Assembly: GCF_000718985.1 (NCBI RefSeq)
Contig: NZ_JODL01000040.1
Span: 1-31,078 of the forward strand
Length of the DNA stretch: 31,078 nucleotides
From: Streptomyces megasporus
Lineage (GTDB): Bacteria; Actinomycetota; Actinomycetes; Streptomycetales; Streptomycetaceae
Direction of reading: 5' to 3'
The number at the start of each line of letters is the position of its first letter. Position 1 is the first letter of the stretch. The translations under genes and the position numbers were made by a program. The notes below the pieces were generated by a model. That model saw only the letters and a program-made list of their open reading frames with translations. It searched no databases and had not been told where the DNA came from. This document shows, one piece after another, positions 19,635-27,988 of this stretch.

Positions 19635-19658
19635 GCTCCGGCCCCACCGGGCCGGAGC
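19635..19658 (+). terminator. Terminator after the DUF3566 gene
   Basis: 10-bp perfect stem (19635-19644 with 19649-19658), 4-nt loop, then CGATTTT. It closes the gyrase transcription unit. Confidence 0.8.
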
Positions 19659-19663
19659 CGATT

Positions 19664-19691
19664 TTGGGAGACGGCTGAAGTGCGCTAATCT
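19664..19691 (+). promoter_or_regulatory. tRNA-Ile promoter
   Basis: TTGGGA (19664-19669), 16-nt spacer, TAATCT (19686-19691), 14 bp before the tRNA. Confidence 0.5.
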
Positions 19692-19704
19692 TTCGGTGCA
19701 GCGC

Positions 19705-19778
19705 GGGGCTATAGCTCAGACGGTTAGAGCGCTTCCCTGATAAGGAAGAGGCCACAGGTTCAAGTCCTGTTAGCCCCA
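19705..19778 (+). tRNA. tRNA-Ile (GAT anticodon)
   Basis: 74-nt cloverleaf. Acceptor stem GGGGCTA pairs with TAGCCCC, anticodon stem CTTCC/GGAAG encloses CTGATAA (anticodon GAT), T arm CAGGTTCAAGTCCTG. The discriminator A at 19778 is followed by an encoded CCA (19779-19781). Confidence 0.97.
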
Positions 19779-19796
19779 CCACCGCGAACCGCGGAT

Positions 19797-19835
19797 TCGA
19801 CGCCCGGAATCTCTGTCGAGAAGCCGGGCGTTCGA
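19797..19835 (+). terminator. Terminator after tRNA-Ile
   Basis: CGCCCGG (19801-19807) pairs with CCGGGCG (19824-19830). TCGA and TTCGA flank the arms, and GTTT follows. Confidence 0.55.
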
Positions 19836-20009
19836 CGTTTCCGGGGTACGCCGGAACTCTCCGGGCTCTCGGGCTCCGGGCCGTTTTTCGGGCCGTGCCC
19901 AAAGACGTACCGGTACCGTCCCACCCGGGTCGATCCCCCGGTGCCGGAGGCCGCACGGGTATCATCGGCGCCAGTAGGTCCCAACGTCTATGAAGGACGA
20001 GGTAGCGCG

Positions 20010-20144
20010 GTGAAGAAGCTTCTCCTGATCGCACTGGCCGCCGTGGGCGGGCTCCTCGTGTACCGCCAGATCCAGGCGGACCGCGCCGAGCAGGATCTGT
20101 GGACGGAGGCGACCGACTCCGTGCCCGCGAGCTCCGGCGCCTGA
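20010..20144 (+). CDS. DLW-39 family small protein
   Basis: 44-aa protein KKLLLIALAAVGGLLVYRQIQADRAEQDLWTEATDSVPASSGA: one hydrophobic helix (about 3-18), then a short charged tail with the DLW motif that names this actinobacterial family. Function unknown; probably a single-pass membrane peptide. GTG start at 20010 with GAGG 7 nt upstream. It stands alone between tRNA-Ile and a strong terminator. No other gene lies in 19782-20009. Confidence 0.85.
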   Translation: MKKLLLIALAAVGGLLVYRQIQADRAEQDLWTEATDSVPASSGA

Positions 20145-20166
20145 GAGCGACATCCCCAGTACTTCC

Positions 20167-20200
20167 AGCGAAGCCCCGGCCGGTCGGCCGGGGCTTCGCT
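20167..20200 (+). terminator. Terminator after the DLW-39 gene
   Basis: Perfect 15-bp stem (20167-20181 with 20186-20200) and a 4-nt loop, followed by GTTG. Confidence 0.85.
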
Positions 20201-20348
20201 GTTGCCGCCCCGCTGGTGCCGCCGGGCCGTCACCGCCGGGCGACGGGGGCACCGATCCGCCGGCGACAGCGGTGGCGCGTCCGGTGCAGGATGGTCCGGC
20301 CGGTCGCCCGGTGCCGACGGACGGCACGACCGAGACGAGAGGTGGCTC

Positions 20349-21647
20349 GTGGTGAGGGGACGCACGGTGAGGAGCGCGCTGGCCGCCACGGCGGCGCTGT
20401 GCGCGGTCGCGGCGCTGCCGGGAACGGCCGTGGCGGCGGACGGCCCGGAGGGCCTGCCCACCTACCGGACGGCCGCGGACGCACGGCCCGTCACGGGCCG
20501 CGAGAGCAGCGCCGACGGGCCGCCGATCGAACCGGGCACCTACACGGACGAGATCTCCCCGGGAGAGCGCGCGTACTACAGCGTCACGCTGGACGACGCC
20601 TCCAACGTCTGGATATCCGCCACCGCCCTGCCCGAACCGGGGACCGAGGTCGGCGGCGCCGACGGCATCAAGGTCGCCCTGAAGTCCCCGGAGGGGGCCA
20701 CCTGCGGCGATTCCGACATCGACTTCGGGGGCGAGGACTCCGCCCGGCCGATCGCCGACTACGCCTGGCGCATGATCAGGAAGGACGGCTACTGCCAGGA
20801 GGCCGGGGTCTACCACTTCTCCGTGGAACGGGAGGGCGAGGGCGCCTCCGACCCCGCTCCCTGGCCGGTGGAGATCCGCTTCATGGAGGAGCCGGGGGTG
20901 AAGGGGGCACAGCCCACCGCCCAACCCACGGCCCCGTCCGACGCGCGGACCTCCGCCCCGCCGGGGCCGCCGTCCGGGGAGGCCCGGCGCATCGAGGGCG
21001 GCACCGGCTTCAACGACGCCGCGAGCATGGGCGAGGGCAACTGGAAGGACCGGCTGCGGCCCGGCGAGACCCGCTTCTACCGGGTACCGGTCGACTGGGG
21101 CCAACAGCTCTTCACCACCGTGGAGTTCGGCACCACCGGGAGCGGCGAGGCACCCTTCGTCGGCGGCGCCTTCCGAGTGGACTTCTACAACCCGGCCCGA
21201 GGGCAGGTCGAGAGCCGGAGCCTGGGCTACCAGGCCGACCGGCCCGCCGCGCTCTCCCTGGAGAGCCGGCGCGTCGACTTCGCCAACCGCCACGCGGGCA
21301 CCACGGAACTCGGCGGCATGCGCTTCGCCGGGTGGTACTACATCGCGGTGCACGCCCACCGGGACCTGGCCGAGTCCGTCGACGGCTCGGTGCCGTTGGT
21401 GCTGCGCACCACCGTCGAGGGGACTCCCCGGGGCGGGCCCGAGTACGACGGGGACGCCGTCGCGGCGGGCTTCGGCGTCGAGGAGGGGGACCGCGAGGCC
21501 GCCGCCGAGGGACCGAGCGCGACGGACGCCGAGGACGACGGCACACTGCGCGTGGTGGGTTGGGCCGGCATCGGCACCGGGACGGCGCTGCTCCTCGGGC
21601 TCGGCCTGTGGACGCTCCTCGCCCGCTCCGGCACCCGTCCGAGGTGA
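20349..21647 (+). CDS. Exported, C-terminally membrane-anchored protein of unknown function
   Basis: 432 aa. N-terminal Sec signal peptide (VRGRTVRSALAATAALCAVAALPGTAVAA, cleavage near AVA-A) and a C-terminal membrane helix (VGWAGIGTGTALLLGLGLWTLLA) with basic stop RSGTRPR, so most of the protein should lie outside the membrane. Two similar beta-rich units are visible: GTYTDEISPGERAYYSVTLDDASNVWISAT and NWKDRLRPGETRFYRVPVDWGQQLFTTVEFG, joined by a Pro/Thr/Ala linker. They recall pre-peptidase C-terminal-like domains, but I do not recognise a function. GTG 20349 has GAGAGG 6 nt upstream; GTG 20352 is also possible. Converges on the kinase gene after 32 bp. Confidence 0.8.
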   Translation: MVRGRTVRSALAATAALCAVAALPGTAVAADGPEGLPTYRTAADARPVTGRESSADGPPIEPGTYTDEISPGERAYYSVTLDDASNVWISATALPEPGTEVGGADGIKVALKSPEGATCGDSDIDFGGEDSARPIADYAWRMIRKDGYCQEAGVYHFSVEREGEGASDPAPWPVEIRFMEEPGVKGAQPTAQPTAPSDARTSAPPGPPSGEARRIEGGTGFNDAASMGEGNWKDRLRPGETRFYRVPVDWGQQLFTTVEFGTTGSGEAPFVGGAFRVDFYNPARGQVESRSLGYQADRPAALSLESRRVDFANRHAGTTELGGMRFAGWYYIAVHAHRDLAESVDGSVPLVLRTTVEGTPRGGPEYDGDAVAAGFGVEEGDREAAAEGPSATDAEDDGTLRVVGWAGIGTGTALLLGLGLWTLLARSGTRPR

Positions 21648-21679
21648 CATCGGAGCCGGTGTCCGACGGGCCGCGGGGC

Positions 21680-23101
21680 TCAGGCCCGTGTCAGTGCCCA
21701 GACGCCCACGGCGATGCACAGCAGGGCGAACACCAGGATCGGAATCGCCGCCTTCGGGGGCGGTCCCGGCCGCCGTGCGGGTCCGGGTGACGGCGAAGGG
21801 GGCGGAGACGGGACGGCCGGCGGGGCGACGACCGGGGGAGCGGCGTACGCGGGGCCGGGATCGGGCCGGTACCCGTCGGTGTAGGGCCCGGTGGGCGGCG
21901 TTCTGGTGTGGGGTCCGGTGTGAGGCGTCCCGGTGTGGGGCGGAGCCGGATGGGGCGGCGGATACGGCGGCGGGGACTGCGGCCGGTGCCACGGGCGGGA
22001 CTGCTGTGCGTGGTCCGGTGCCGCCGTGGGCGGCGGTGTGACGGGCCGCTCCGGGTGCGGCGGCGGCGCCCCCCACGCCGGCGGCGCGAGACGGAAGTCG
22101 TCGGTGTCCGAGGACGGGGGAACGGGCACGGGCGGGGCGGTGGAACCGGTGGGGTGGGCGCCCTCGGTGGGGCCGTGGGGCGCCTCGTCCGCGCGGTGGG
22201 CCCCCGATACCGTCCGGCCGCCCTCCGGGCCGTCCGGCCCGAAACCCGGCGGCAGCGGCCCGACCTGGTCGAAGACCTCCACGGCCTCCTGCTCCGGCGT
22301 GGAGTCCGTCGGCAGCAGCTCCACGACCGAGGCCAGCGCCTTCCGCACGCCCGTCGCCGTGCGGAACCGGGCCTCCGGATCGGGGTGCAGCAGGGTGCCG
22401 AGCACCTCCCACAGCGGCTCCGGGACGTCCCGCGGGGCCGGGGGGACCCCGTTGGTGTAGGCCTCCACCAGCGCCTGGGAGTCCGGTTTCCCCCCGGTGA
22501 GGAGGTACAGCGCGACCAGTCCGACCGCGTACAGGTCGGCGGGGAAGTCCGGTTCGGCGCCCAGCAGTTGCTCGGGAGCGAAGTACCCCGGCGTGCCGAC
22601 GACGTAGTCGGCCTCCGTCAGCCGGGGCTCGCCCTTGCGCATGGCGATGCCGAAGTCGGACAGCCGGAGGTGGGGACGGCCGGTGCCGGTGGCCTCCAGC
22701 AGGACGTTGGCGGGTTTGATGTCGCGGTGCACCACGTCCTCGGCGTGCACCGCGGCCAGTCCGGACAGCAACTGGTCGAGCAGGACGCACACATAGGCGG
22801 GGGGCAGCGGGCCGTAGTCGCCGACGAGGTGCGCGAGCGAGCCGCCGCGGACCAGGTCCATGGTGAACAGGACCTTGTCGTCGTCGGCGGCCCAGCTCAT
22901 GGGGGCCAGGACGTGGGGGTGGTCGATGCGCAGCGCCTGCTCGCGGACGAACCGCAGGAGGGTGTGCGCGTCGCTCTGTTGGAGGACCTTGGCGGCCACG
23001 TACCGCCGGCGTCGGTGGTCCCAGGTGCGCCAGACCGCGCCGACGCCGCCGCGCCCGATCGGATCGACCAGCTCGTACCGGCCGGCGAAGACCTCACCCA
23101 T
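21680..23101 (-). CDS. Ser/Thr protein kinase, membrane-anchored
   Basis: 473-aa Hanks-type kinase. Gly loop GRGGVGAVW (17-24), Lys38, Glu54, HRDIKPAN with Asp127, DFG (149-151), activation loop LTEADYVVGTPGYFAPE. All catalytic residues are present. A Pro-rich linker of about 150 residues leads to a C-terminal membrane helix (AAIPILVFALLCIAVGVWAL). Only a few residues follow the helix, so there is no PASTA or other external sensor. It starts 79 bp after the stop of a helix-turn-helix gene on the same strand, which may encode a partner or substrate. The signal it senses is unknown. Confidence 0.92.
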   Translation of the reverse strand: MGEVFAGRYELVDPIGRGGVGAVWRTWDHRRRRYVAAKVLQQSDAHTLLRFVREQALRIDHPHVLAPMSWAADDDKVLFTMDLVRGGSLAHLVGDYGPLPPAYVCVLLDQLLSGLAAVHAEDVVHRDIKPANVLLEATGTGRPHLRLSDFGIAMRKGEPRLTEADYVVGTPGYFAPEQLLGAEPDFPADLYAVGLVALYLLTGGKPDSQALVEAYTNGVPPAPRDVPEPLWEVLGTLLHPDPEARFRTATGVRKALASVVELLPTDSTPEQEAVEVFDQVGPLPPGFGPDGPEGGRTVSGAHRADEAPHGPTEGAHPTGSTAPPVPVPPSSDTDDFRLAPPAWGAPPPHPERPVTPPPTAAPDHAQQSRPWHRPQSPPPYPPPHPAPPHTGTPHTGPHTRTPPTGPYTDGYRPDPGPAYAAPPVVAPPAVPSPPPSPSPGPARRPGPPPKAAIPILVFALLCIAVGVWALTRA

Positions 23102-23180
23102 CGCGCCGCGCCCGTTCCCGTCGCCGTGTCACCGTGCCCGTCACGTCCACCCCGCTCCGGCCCGCGCCCGTCGGGCCCGC

Positions 23181-23732
23181 TCAGGCCTGGTGGGCCTCGT
23201 AGTGCCGGACCGCGTCCGCGGTCTTCCCGGCGCCGTACACCCGGAGGAACTCCGCCAGTTCCGGATGGGTGGGGGCGAGGGCGCCCGCGGCCTCGATGAT
23301 GTCGGCCGCGTCGGCGACCGAGCGCAGCAGCGCCTGGATCTCGCGGACCACGCGCTTGACGGTCGTCGCCTGCCCCCCGGAGGGAGCGGTGTGGTTGGTG
23401 GTGCTCAGCACGTTGCCGCCGGCGGTGCGGCGGATCTCCTCCATGCGCTGGGTCGCCTCGGCGGCGGTGACTATGCCCTTGCTGACATCGGCGGCCAACT
23501 CCTGGAGCGCCTGCACCCGCTGGACGACGGCCGGATTGCCGATCTTCGCGCGCTGACCGCTCATCAACTGGGAGAGCATGGGAGCGGACAGACCGAGGAC
23601 CGTCGCCAGCCGGGCCTGATTGAGCCCGAGGTCGTCGATGAGCCGGCGGAAGAGGGTGCCCAGGGGTTCGCCGTACCACTGGGTCTGCAGTTCCCTCGCC
23701 TTGGCGGTGGCCTCCTGTTGCGTTGCGTCCAT
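23181..23732 (-). CDS. XRE-like DNA-binding protein
   Basis: 183 aa with an N-terminal helix-turn-helix (about 33-62, GLNQARLATVLGLSAPMLSQLMSGQRAKIG), then a helical region and a C-terminal segment PELAEFLRVYGAGKTADAVRHYEAHQA. ATG 23732 is preferred because GGGGAG lies 6 nt upstream; the frame is open to 23786. It lies upstream of the kinase gene and may be co-transcribed with it; target genes unknown. Confidence 0.88.
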   Translation of the reverse strand: MDATQQEATAKARELQTQWYGEPLGTLFRRLIDDLGLNQARLATVLGLSAPMLSQLMSGQRAKIGNPAVVQRVQALQELAADVSKGIVTAAEATQRMEEIRRTAGGNVLSTTNHTAPSGGQATTVKRVVREIQALLRSVADAADIIEAAGALAPTHPELAEFLRVYGAGKTADAVRHYEAHQA

Positions 23733-23859
23733 CGCAGCTCCCCTGTCCCCATGTGTCCGCTTCGCTGGAGCGAACTCCCGGAGCATCCTACGGAGCGTGT
23801 GGACGCGGAGCGATACCCGGTCGGAACGAACGTCGGTGATTGGGTACTCTGGTCACGAT

Positions 23860-23932
23860 GGGGCTTTAGCTCAGTTGGTAGAGCGCTGTCTTTGCATGGC
23901 AGATGTCAGGGGTTCGACTCCCCTAAGCTCCA
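23860..23932 (+). tRNA. tRNA-Ala (TGC anticodon)
   Basis: 73-nt cloverleaf. Acceptor GGGGCTT with AAGCTCC (one G-U pair), anticodon stem CTGTC/GGCAG enclosing TTTGCAT (anticodon TGC), T arm AGGGGTTCGACTCCCCT. CCA is not encoded. A TACTCT -10-like hexamer lies at 23845-23850. Confidence 0.97.
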
Positions 23933-23942
23933 CACCGCGACG

Positions 23943-23983
23943 GGCCCGGCGCCGGTGGACTCACGAGTCCTCGGCACCGGGCC
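23943..23983 (+). terminator. Terminator after tRNA-Ala
   Basis: Long hairpin, 23943-23961 with 23966-23983, with one mismatch, a small asymmetric internal loop and a 4-nt loop. TTCGTC follows. Confidence 0.75.
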
Positions 23984-24029
23984 TTCGTCATGCGAGGGAA
24001 GCGCGCGGACGCGCGGGGCGGGGGCACCG

Positions 24030-24647
24030 TCAGCCCTGCTCCTCGGACGGCGTGACCTCGGCCTGCCGGCCCTCGGGGGAACCGTCCGCGTCGGCGCGGG
24101 TGGCACCGCTTCCGACCTCGGTGGCGGCCGGGGGCTCGACCAGCCAGTCGGGGTTGGACTGGCTGTCCCACCACTTCCAGGCGGCCACCGCGCCGCCGAC
24201 GACGAGACCGACCACCGTCAGGCGCTTGAACGCCTGGCCGGCGCGATTCCGCCGGGCCCGGCGCCGGGCGAGCCTGCGGATGTCGTCGGCGGTCAGCTCG
24301 CCGCGCAGCGCGGCGACGGCCGCGGCCGACCGGGCCATCGCCGCCTCCCGTGCCGGACCGGCCATGGCGCGGGCGGCCTCGACGCGGGGCGCGGCGAACT
24401 CGCTCGCCGCCTTCGCGGCCTCGCGGGTGCGCCGGGCCGCGTGGGCGGCGGCCATGTCGACCGCCGGAGGCAGGGTCTCGCGTACGTGCGTCAGCCGAGG
24501 AGCGACGTGGGAGGCGTACTGCCCGCGCACGGCGGTCCTGGCCTGTGCGGTCGCGAGGTTCACCTTCGGCGCCACCACCTCCGCGGCGTGCCGCATGCTC
24601 TCCCTCGCGTTGTCGGTCGCGCTGCGCACGCTGTCCATGCGGGTCAC
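24030..24647 (-). CDS. DUF5324 family membrane-associated protein
   Basis: 205 aa, Ala/Arg-rich and mostly helical (VRSATDNARESMRHAAEVVAPKVNLATAQARTAVRGQYASHVAPRL...), with one membrane segment near 141-157 (RLTVVGLVVGGAVAAWKWW) followed by NPDWLVEPP. This matches the streptomycete DUF5324 proteins I recall; function unknown. GTG 24647 has GGAGGAG close upstream, better than the ATG three codons later. Transcribed divergently from ppiA; the 210 bp between them show no other gene. Confidence 0.85.
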   Translation of the reverse strand: MTRMDSVRSATDNARESMRHAAEVVAPKVNLATAQARTAVRGQYASHVAPRLTHVRETLPPAVDMAAAHAARRTREAAKAASEFAAPRVEAARAMAGPAREAAMARSAAAVAALRGELTADDIRRLARRRARRNRAGQAFKRLTVVGLVVGGAVAAWKWWDSQSNPDWLVEPPAATEVGSGATRADADGSPEGRQAEVTPSEEQG

Positions 24648-24857
24648 AGGTTCTCCTCCTCGTCGGTGGCGTGATTCTCTCCGCCTTCCACCAGTGGTGA
24701 AGATCATGCCTGCACAACGGTGGCGAGGCATGCCCCAACGGGCATCCGGGCTATACCGGATGATCGTCCCGGAAGGGGGACGGTTCGGCGGTGCCGGACG
24801 GGTACCCGGGCTGTGCGAGGATCGGGGGGTTACGAACCGGCAGATGGAAGGTAGATC

Positions 24858-25385
24858 GTGGCCGAGCAGCTCTACGCCACCCTGAAGACCAACCAGGGCG
24901 ACATCACCGTCCGGCTCTTCCCGGACCACGCGCCGAAGACGGTCAAGAACTTCGTCGAACTCGCCGAGGGACAGCGCGAGTGGACCCACCCGGCCACCGG
25001 CAAGAAGTCCACCGACAGGCTGTACGACGGCACGGTCTTCCACCGGGTGATCGAAGGCTTCATGATCCAGGGCGGGGACCCGCTGGGCAACGGCACCGGC
25101 GGTCCCGGATACGAGTTCGCCGACGAGTTCCACCCGGACCTGGCCTTCACCCGGCCGTACCTGCTGGCGATGGCCAACGCCGGTCCGGGCACCAACGGCT
25201 CGCAGTTCTTCATCACCGTCGCCCCGACCGCCTGGCTGACCGGCAAGCACACCATCTTCGGCGAGGTCGTCGACAAGGAGAGCCAGAAGGTCGTGGACGC
25301 CATCGCGACCACGCAGACCAACCCGCGCACCGACCGTCCCGTGCGGGACGTCGTGATCGAGACGGTGGTCGTCGAGCGCCGCTGA
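24858..25385 (+). CDS. ppiA: Cyclophilin-type peptidyl-prolyl isomerase
   Basis: Catalyses cis-trans isomerisation of prolyl bonds; cytoplasmic, with no signal peptide. 175 aa with the cyclophilin active-site segments FHRVIEGFMIQGGDP (Arg63, Phe68, Gln71) and LAMANAGPGTNGSQFFIT. GTG start at 24858 with GGAAGG upstream. The same gene sits near gyrA and crgA in mycobacteria. Confidence 0.95.
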   Translation: MAEQLYATLKTNQGDITVRLFPDHAPKTVKNFVELAEGQREWTHPATGKKSTDRLYDGTVFHRVIEGFMIQGGDPLGNGTGGPGYEFADEFHPDLAFTRPYLLAMANAGPGTNGSQFFITVAPTAWLTGKHTIFGEVVDKESQKVVDAIATTQTNPRTDRPVRDVVIETVVVERR

Positions 25386-25436
25386 CCGGGCGGCCGGCGA
25401 ACGTCGAACCAACCGGCACCCGGATCGGGGAACCGA

Positions 25437-25469
25437 CCGCCCCGCCTGACCGTAGGACAGGTGGGGCGG
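25437..25469 (+). terminator. ppiA terminator
   Basis: 12-bp stem with one G-U pair (25437-25448 with 25458-25469) and a 9-nt loop. Confidence 0.75.
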
Positions 25470-25548
25470 CGTTCGTCGTCCGTGCGCCGTCGTCCGTACG
25501 CCGAGTGCGTGCGTGATGTCCGTACGCGAGGGGGCGAGGGGTGTGGCC

Positions 25549-26439
25549 ATGGAGGAGCAGCAGGGGCAGTCACGGCCGGCGTCGGCGCGCTGTTACCGGC
25601 ATCCGGACCGGGAGACGGGGATCTCCTGTACCCGTTGTGACCGGCCGATCTGTCCGGAGTGCATGATCCAGGCATCCGTCGGCTTCCAGTGCCCCGAGTG
25701 CGTCCGCGGCGGATCGGGGACGGGCCACGCCCCCGGCGCGTCCCGCCCGCGCACCCTGGCGGGCGGCGCCGTCACCGCCGATCCGCGGCTGGTCACCAAG
25801 GTGCTGCTGGGCATCAACGTGGCGGTGTTCGTCGCGGTGCTCGCGGTCGGCGACCGGCTGGTCGAGGCGCTGGCCATGGTGGGCTACGCCTACGACCCGG
25901 ATCCGGCCGTGTTCGACTGGATCGGGGTCGCGGACGGCGAGTGGTACCGGATGCTGACCTCCGCCTTCCTCCACCAGGAGGTCTGGCACATCGGCTTCAA
26001 CATGCTGGCGCTGTGGTGGCTCGGCCCACAACTGGAGGCGGCGCTGGGCCGTTGGCGGTACCTGGCGCTGTACCTGCTGTCCGCGTTGGGCGGCAGCACG
26101 CTGACGTACCTGGTCGCCGCGCAGAACCAGTTGTCGCTGGGCGCCTCGGGCGCGATCTTCGGCCTGTTCGGGGCGACGGCCGTGCTGATGCGGCGGATGA
26201 GGTACGACATGCGCCCCATCCTGGTGCTGCTGGCGATCAACCTGGTGATCACCTTCACCTTCTCCGGCATCGCCTGGGAGGCCCACATCGGGGGCCTGGT
26301 CACGGGAGCGGTCGTCGCCTACGCGATGGTGCACGCCCCGCGGAACCGGCGGGCGCTGGTGCAGTACGGCACGTGCGCGGCGATGTTCCTGGTCATGGCC
26401 GTCGTCTGCGTGGTCCGTACGGTGGGGCTGCTCGGCTGA
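25549..26439 (+). CDS. Rhomboid-family intramembrane serine protease with zinc-ribbon N-terminus
   Basis: 296 aa. The N-terminal metal-binding segment has Cys15, His18, Cys27, Cys30, Cys35, Cys38, Cys48 and Cys51 in CxxH and CxxC pairs. The rhomboid domain follows, with HIGFNMLALWWLG, the catalytic serine Ser200 in GASGAIFG and the catalytic His246 in AHIGG. About six membrane helices. Natural substrates unknown. ATG 25549 with GAGGGG 8 nt upstream; the frame is open to 25513. Confidence 0.93.
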   Translation: MEEQQGQSRPASARCYRHPDRETGISCTRCDRPICPECMIQASVGFQCPECVRGGSGTGHAPGASRPRTLAGGAVTADPRLVTKVLLGINVAVFVAVLAVGDRLVEALAMVGYAYDPDPAVFDWIGVADGEWYRMLTSAFLHQEVWHIGFNMLALWWLGPQLEAALGRWRYLALYLLSALGGSTLTYLVAAQNQLSLGASGAIFGLFGATAVLMRRMRYDMRPILVLLAINLVITFTFSGIAWEAHIGGLVTGAVVAYAMVHAPRNRRALVQYGTCAAMFLVMAVVCVVRTVGLLG

Positions 26440-26494
26440 GGACGACCGGGACGAGCTGGGGACAGGCTGGGGAGAGACAGAGTCATGGCCATGG

Positions 26495-26693
26495 TTATCC
26501 ACAGCCTGTGACCGATCTTGTGCATGACGTGGGCAGGCGGCAGCGGCGACCGTACTCGGACGCGTTTCCCCAGGAAGACAGGGGTGAACCGGCTCGCCTA
26601 CCGAGGGCCACCAGTCATAACGACAGCCAAGCGGAAAAAGTTATCCACAGATCTTCGGGAGTTTTCCCAGGGCTGTGGAAGACCTGTGGACAA
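26495..26693. promoter_or_regulatory. DnaA-box cluster outside oriC
   Basis: The 269-bp gap between the rhomboid gene and crgA (both 3' ends) has no gene but holds strong DnaA boxes: TTATCCACA at 26495-26503 and 26641-26649, TGTGGAAGA at 26674-26682 and the perfect TGTGGACAA at 26685-26693. It lies about 17 kb from oriC. DnaA-box clusters outside the origin have been described in S. coelicolor as limiting initiation. Confidence 0.7.
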
Positions 26694-26708
26694 CCCGGAG
26701 CGCGCCGG

Positions 26709-26966
26709 CTACTTCCACTGTGTGGAGACGACGAACCCCGCCGCGATGAAGCCGAAGCCCACCACGATGTTCCAGTTGCCGAGCGACTTGATCGGCAGGT
26801 CGCCCGTCGTCACATAGAAGACGACGATCCAGGCGAGACCGATCAGGAACAGGAGCAGCATCAACGGAGCCACCCAGCTCCGCCCCGCACTGAGGTTGAT
26901 GTTCGCGGCCTGCTTCGCCGGCGGCGGCGTGAAATCGTCCTTCTTGCGGATCCGTGACTTCGGCAC
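26709..26966 (-). CDS. crgA: Cell division protein CrgA
   Basis: Small membrane protein that interacts with the divisome and times septation; first described in Streptomyces, where it affects sporulation septation. 85 aa: basic N-terminus [15 protein letters not shown], two membrane helices (about 33-52 and 66-81) and the short motif STQWK at the end. GTG start at 26966 with AGGAGAG 8 nt upstream. Divergent from the DUF881 gene. Confidence 0.96.
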   Translation of the reverse strand: MPKSRIRKKDDFTPPPAKQAANINLSAGRSWVAPLMLLLFLIGLAWIVVFYVTTGDLPIKSLGNWNIVVGFGFIAAGFVVSTQWK

Positions 26967-27118
26967 GAGGGACTCTCCTGTCGATGCGCTGCGTGACTGC
27001 GCTGGCCTGCTCCGCGGTGTCCTCCCCCCGATCGCTCCGGCCGGGGGCCGGAGGGAGGCCGGGGAGGGGACGTTGCCTCATTCCGTTAGCGTAGTACCTC
27101 CGCGCGCTGGAAGGAGAC

Positions 27119-27865
27119 ATGGGTAAGGTGACAAGTTCCCGCTTCCGGCCCGTCAGGCTCGCGACGGCCGGGGTCTTCGCCCTGGCCGGTTTCCTCTTCT
27201 GGGTGAGCTTCAACACCGCTCAGGGCACCGATCTGCGCACCGACGACTCGATGCTGCGCCTGTCGGACCTCATCCGAGAGCGCAGCCAGAACAACCAGGA
27301 GCTGGACTCCTCCGTCTCCGAGCTCCGCCGGGAGGTCGACTCCCTCGCCCGCCGCGACAGCGGCGGCACCGAGGCCGAGGAGCGCGTCTTCGAGGAACTG
27401 GAGAGGGCCGCGGGCTCCCGGAAGCTCTCCGGCCCCGGCCTCACCGTCACCCTCGACGACGCGCCGCCCGACGCGGGACCCCGGATGCCCGGCATCCCCG
27501 ACCCCCAGCCCAACGACCTCGTCGTCCACCAGCAGGATCTCCAGGCCGTGGTGAACGCCCTGTGGGAGGGCGGCGCCCGCGGGATAAAGGTCATGGACCA
27601 GCGGCTGATCTCCACCAGCGCGGTGCGTTGCGTCGGCAACACCCTGATCCTCCAGGGCCGCCTGTACTCGCCGCCGTACACCATCACCGCCGTGGGCGAC
27701 ACCGAGGAGCTGCGCGCCGCCCTGGACCGGGCGCCGGCCGTGCGGAACTATCGCGAGTACGTCGACGCCTATGGTCTGGGTTGGTCGGTGGACGAGCACG
27801 ACGAGGTGACGCTCCCCGGCTACACCGGCGCGGTGGACCTGCGCCACGCCCAGCCGGTGGGCTGA
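27119..27865 (+). CDS. DUF881 membrane-anchored protein
   Basis: 248 aa. One N-terminal membrane helix (about 13-33), a coiled-coil stretch (SDLIRERSQNNQELDSSVSELRREVDSLARRD) and the DUF881 domain (GPGLTVTLDDAP...DLQAVVNALWEGGARGIKVMDQRLISTSAVRCVGNTLILQGRLYSPPYTITAVGD). The external domain probably acts at the envelope near the divisome; exact role unknown. ATG 27119 is only 2 nt from AAGGAG, so GTG 27128 (TSSRFRP), 11 nt away, may be used instead. Confidence 0.9.
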   Translation: MGKVTSSRFRPVRLATAGVFALAGFLFWVSFNTAQGTDLRTDDSMLRLSDLIRERSQNNQELDSSVSELRREVDSLARRDSGGTEAEERVFEELERAAGSRKLSGPGLTVTLDDAPPDAGPRMPGIPDPQPNDLVVHQQDLQAVVNALWEGGARGIKVMDQRLISTSAVRCVGNTLILQGRLYSPPYTITAVGDTEELRAALDRAPAVRNYREYVDAYGLGWSVDEHDEVTLPGYTGAVDLRHAQPVG

Positions 27866-27870
27866 GCCCC

Positions 27871-27889
27871 GGCCGGCGACGGGCCGGCC
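27871..27889 (+). terminator. Terminator after the DUF881 gene
   Basis: GGCCGGC/GCCGGCC stem (27871-27877 with 27883-27889) and a 5-nt loop, right after the stop. A TACTCT -10-like hexamer for the next gene lies at 27948-27953. Confidence 0.5.
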
Positions 27890-27988
27890 GCTCGTGTGGG
27901 GCGTCACGCATTGCGCCGCTTGGGGCCCCGGCTGGCCCGCGGACCCGTACTCTGGGTGCGCGAGAGAGAGAAGGGACGGCAATACGGC

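Noticed and set aside
19962..22790. Minus-strand frame of over 900 codons across the DLW-39, exported protein and kinase genes
   Set aside because: It overlaps well-supported genes in other frames and crosses a strong terminator hairpin; composition is shadow-like.
19705..23932. tRNA-Ile encodes CCA while tRNA-Ala does not
   Set aside because: Mixed CCA encoding is common in Streptomyces and needs no special explanation.
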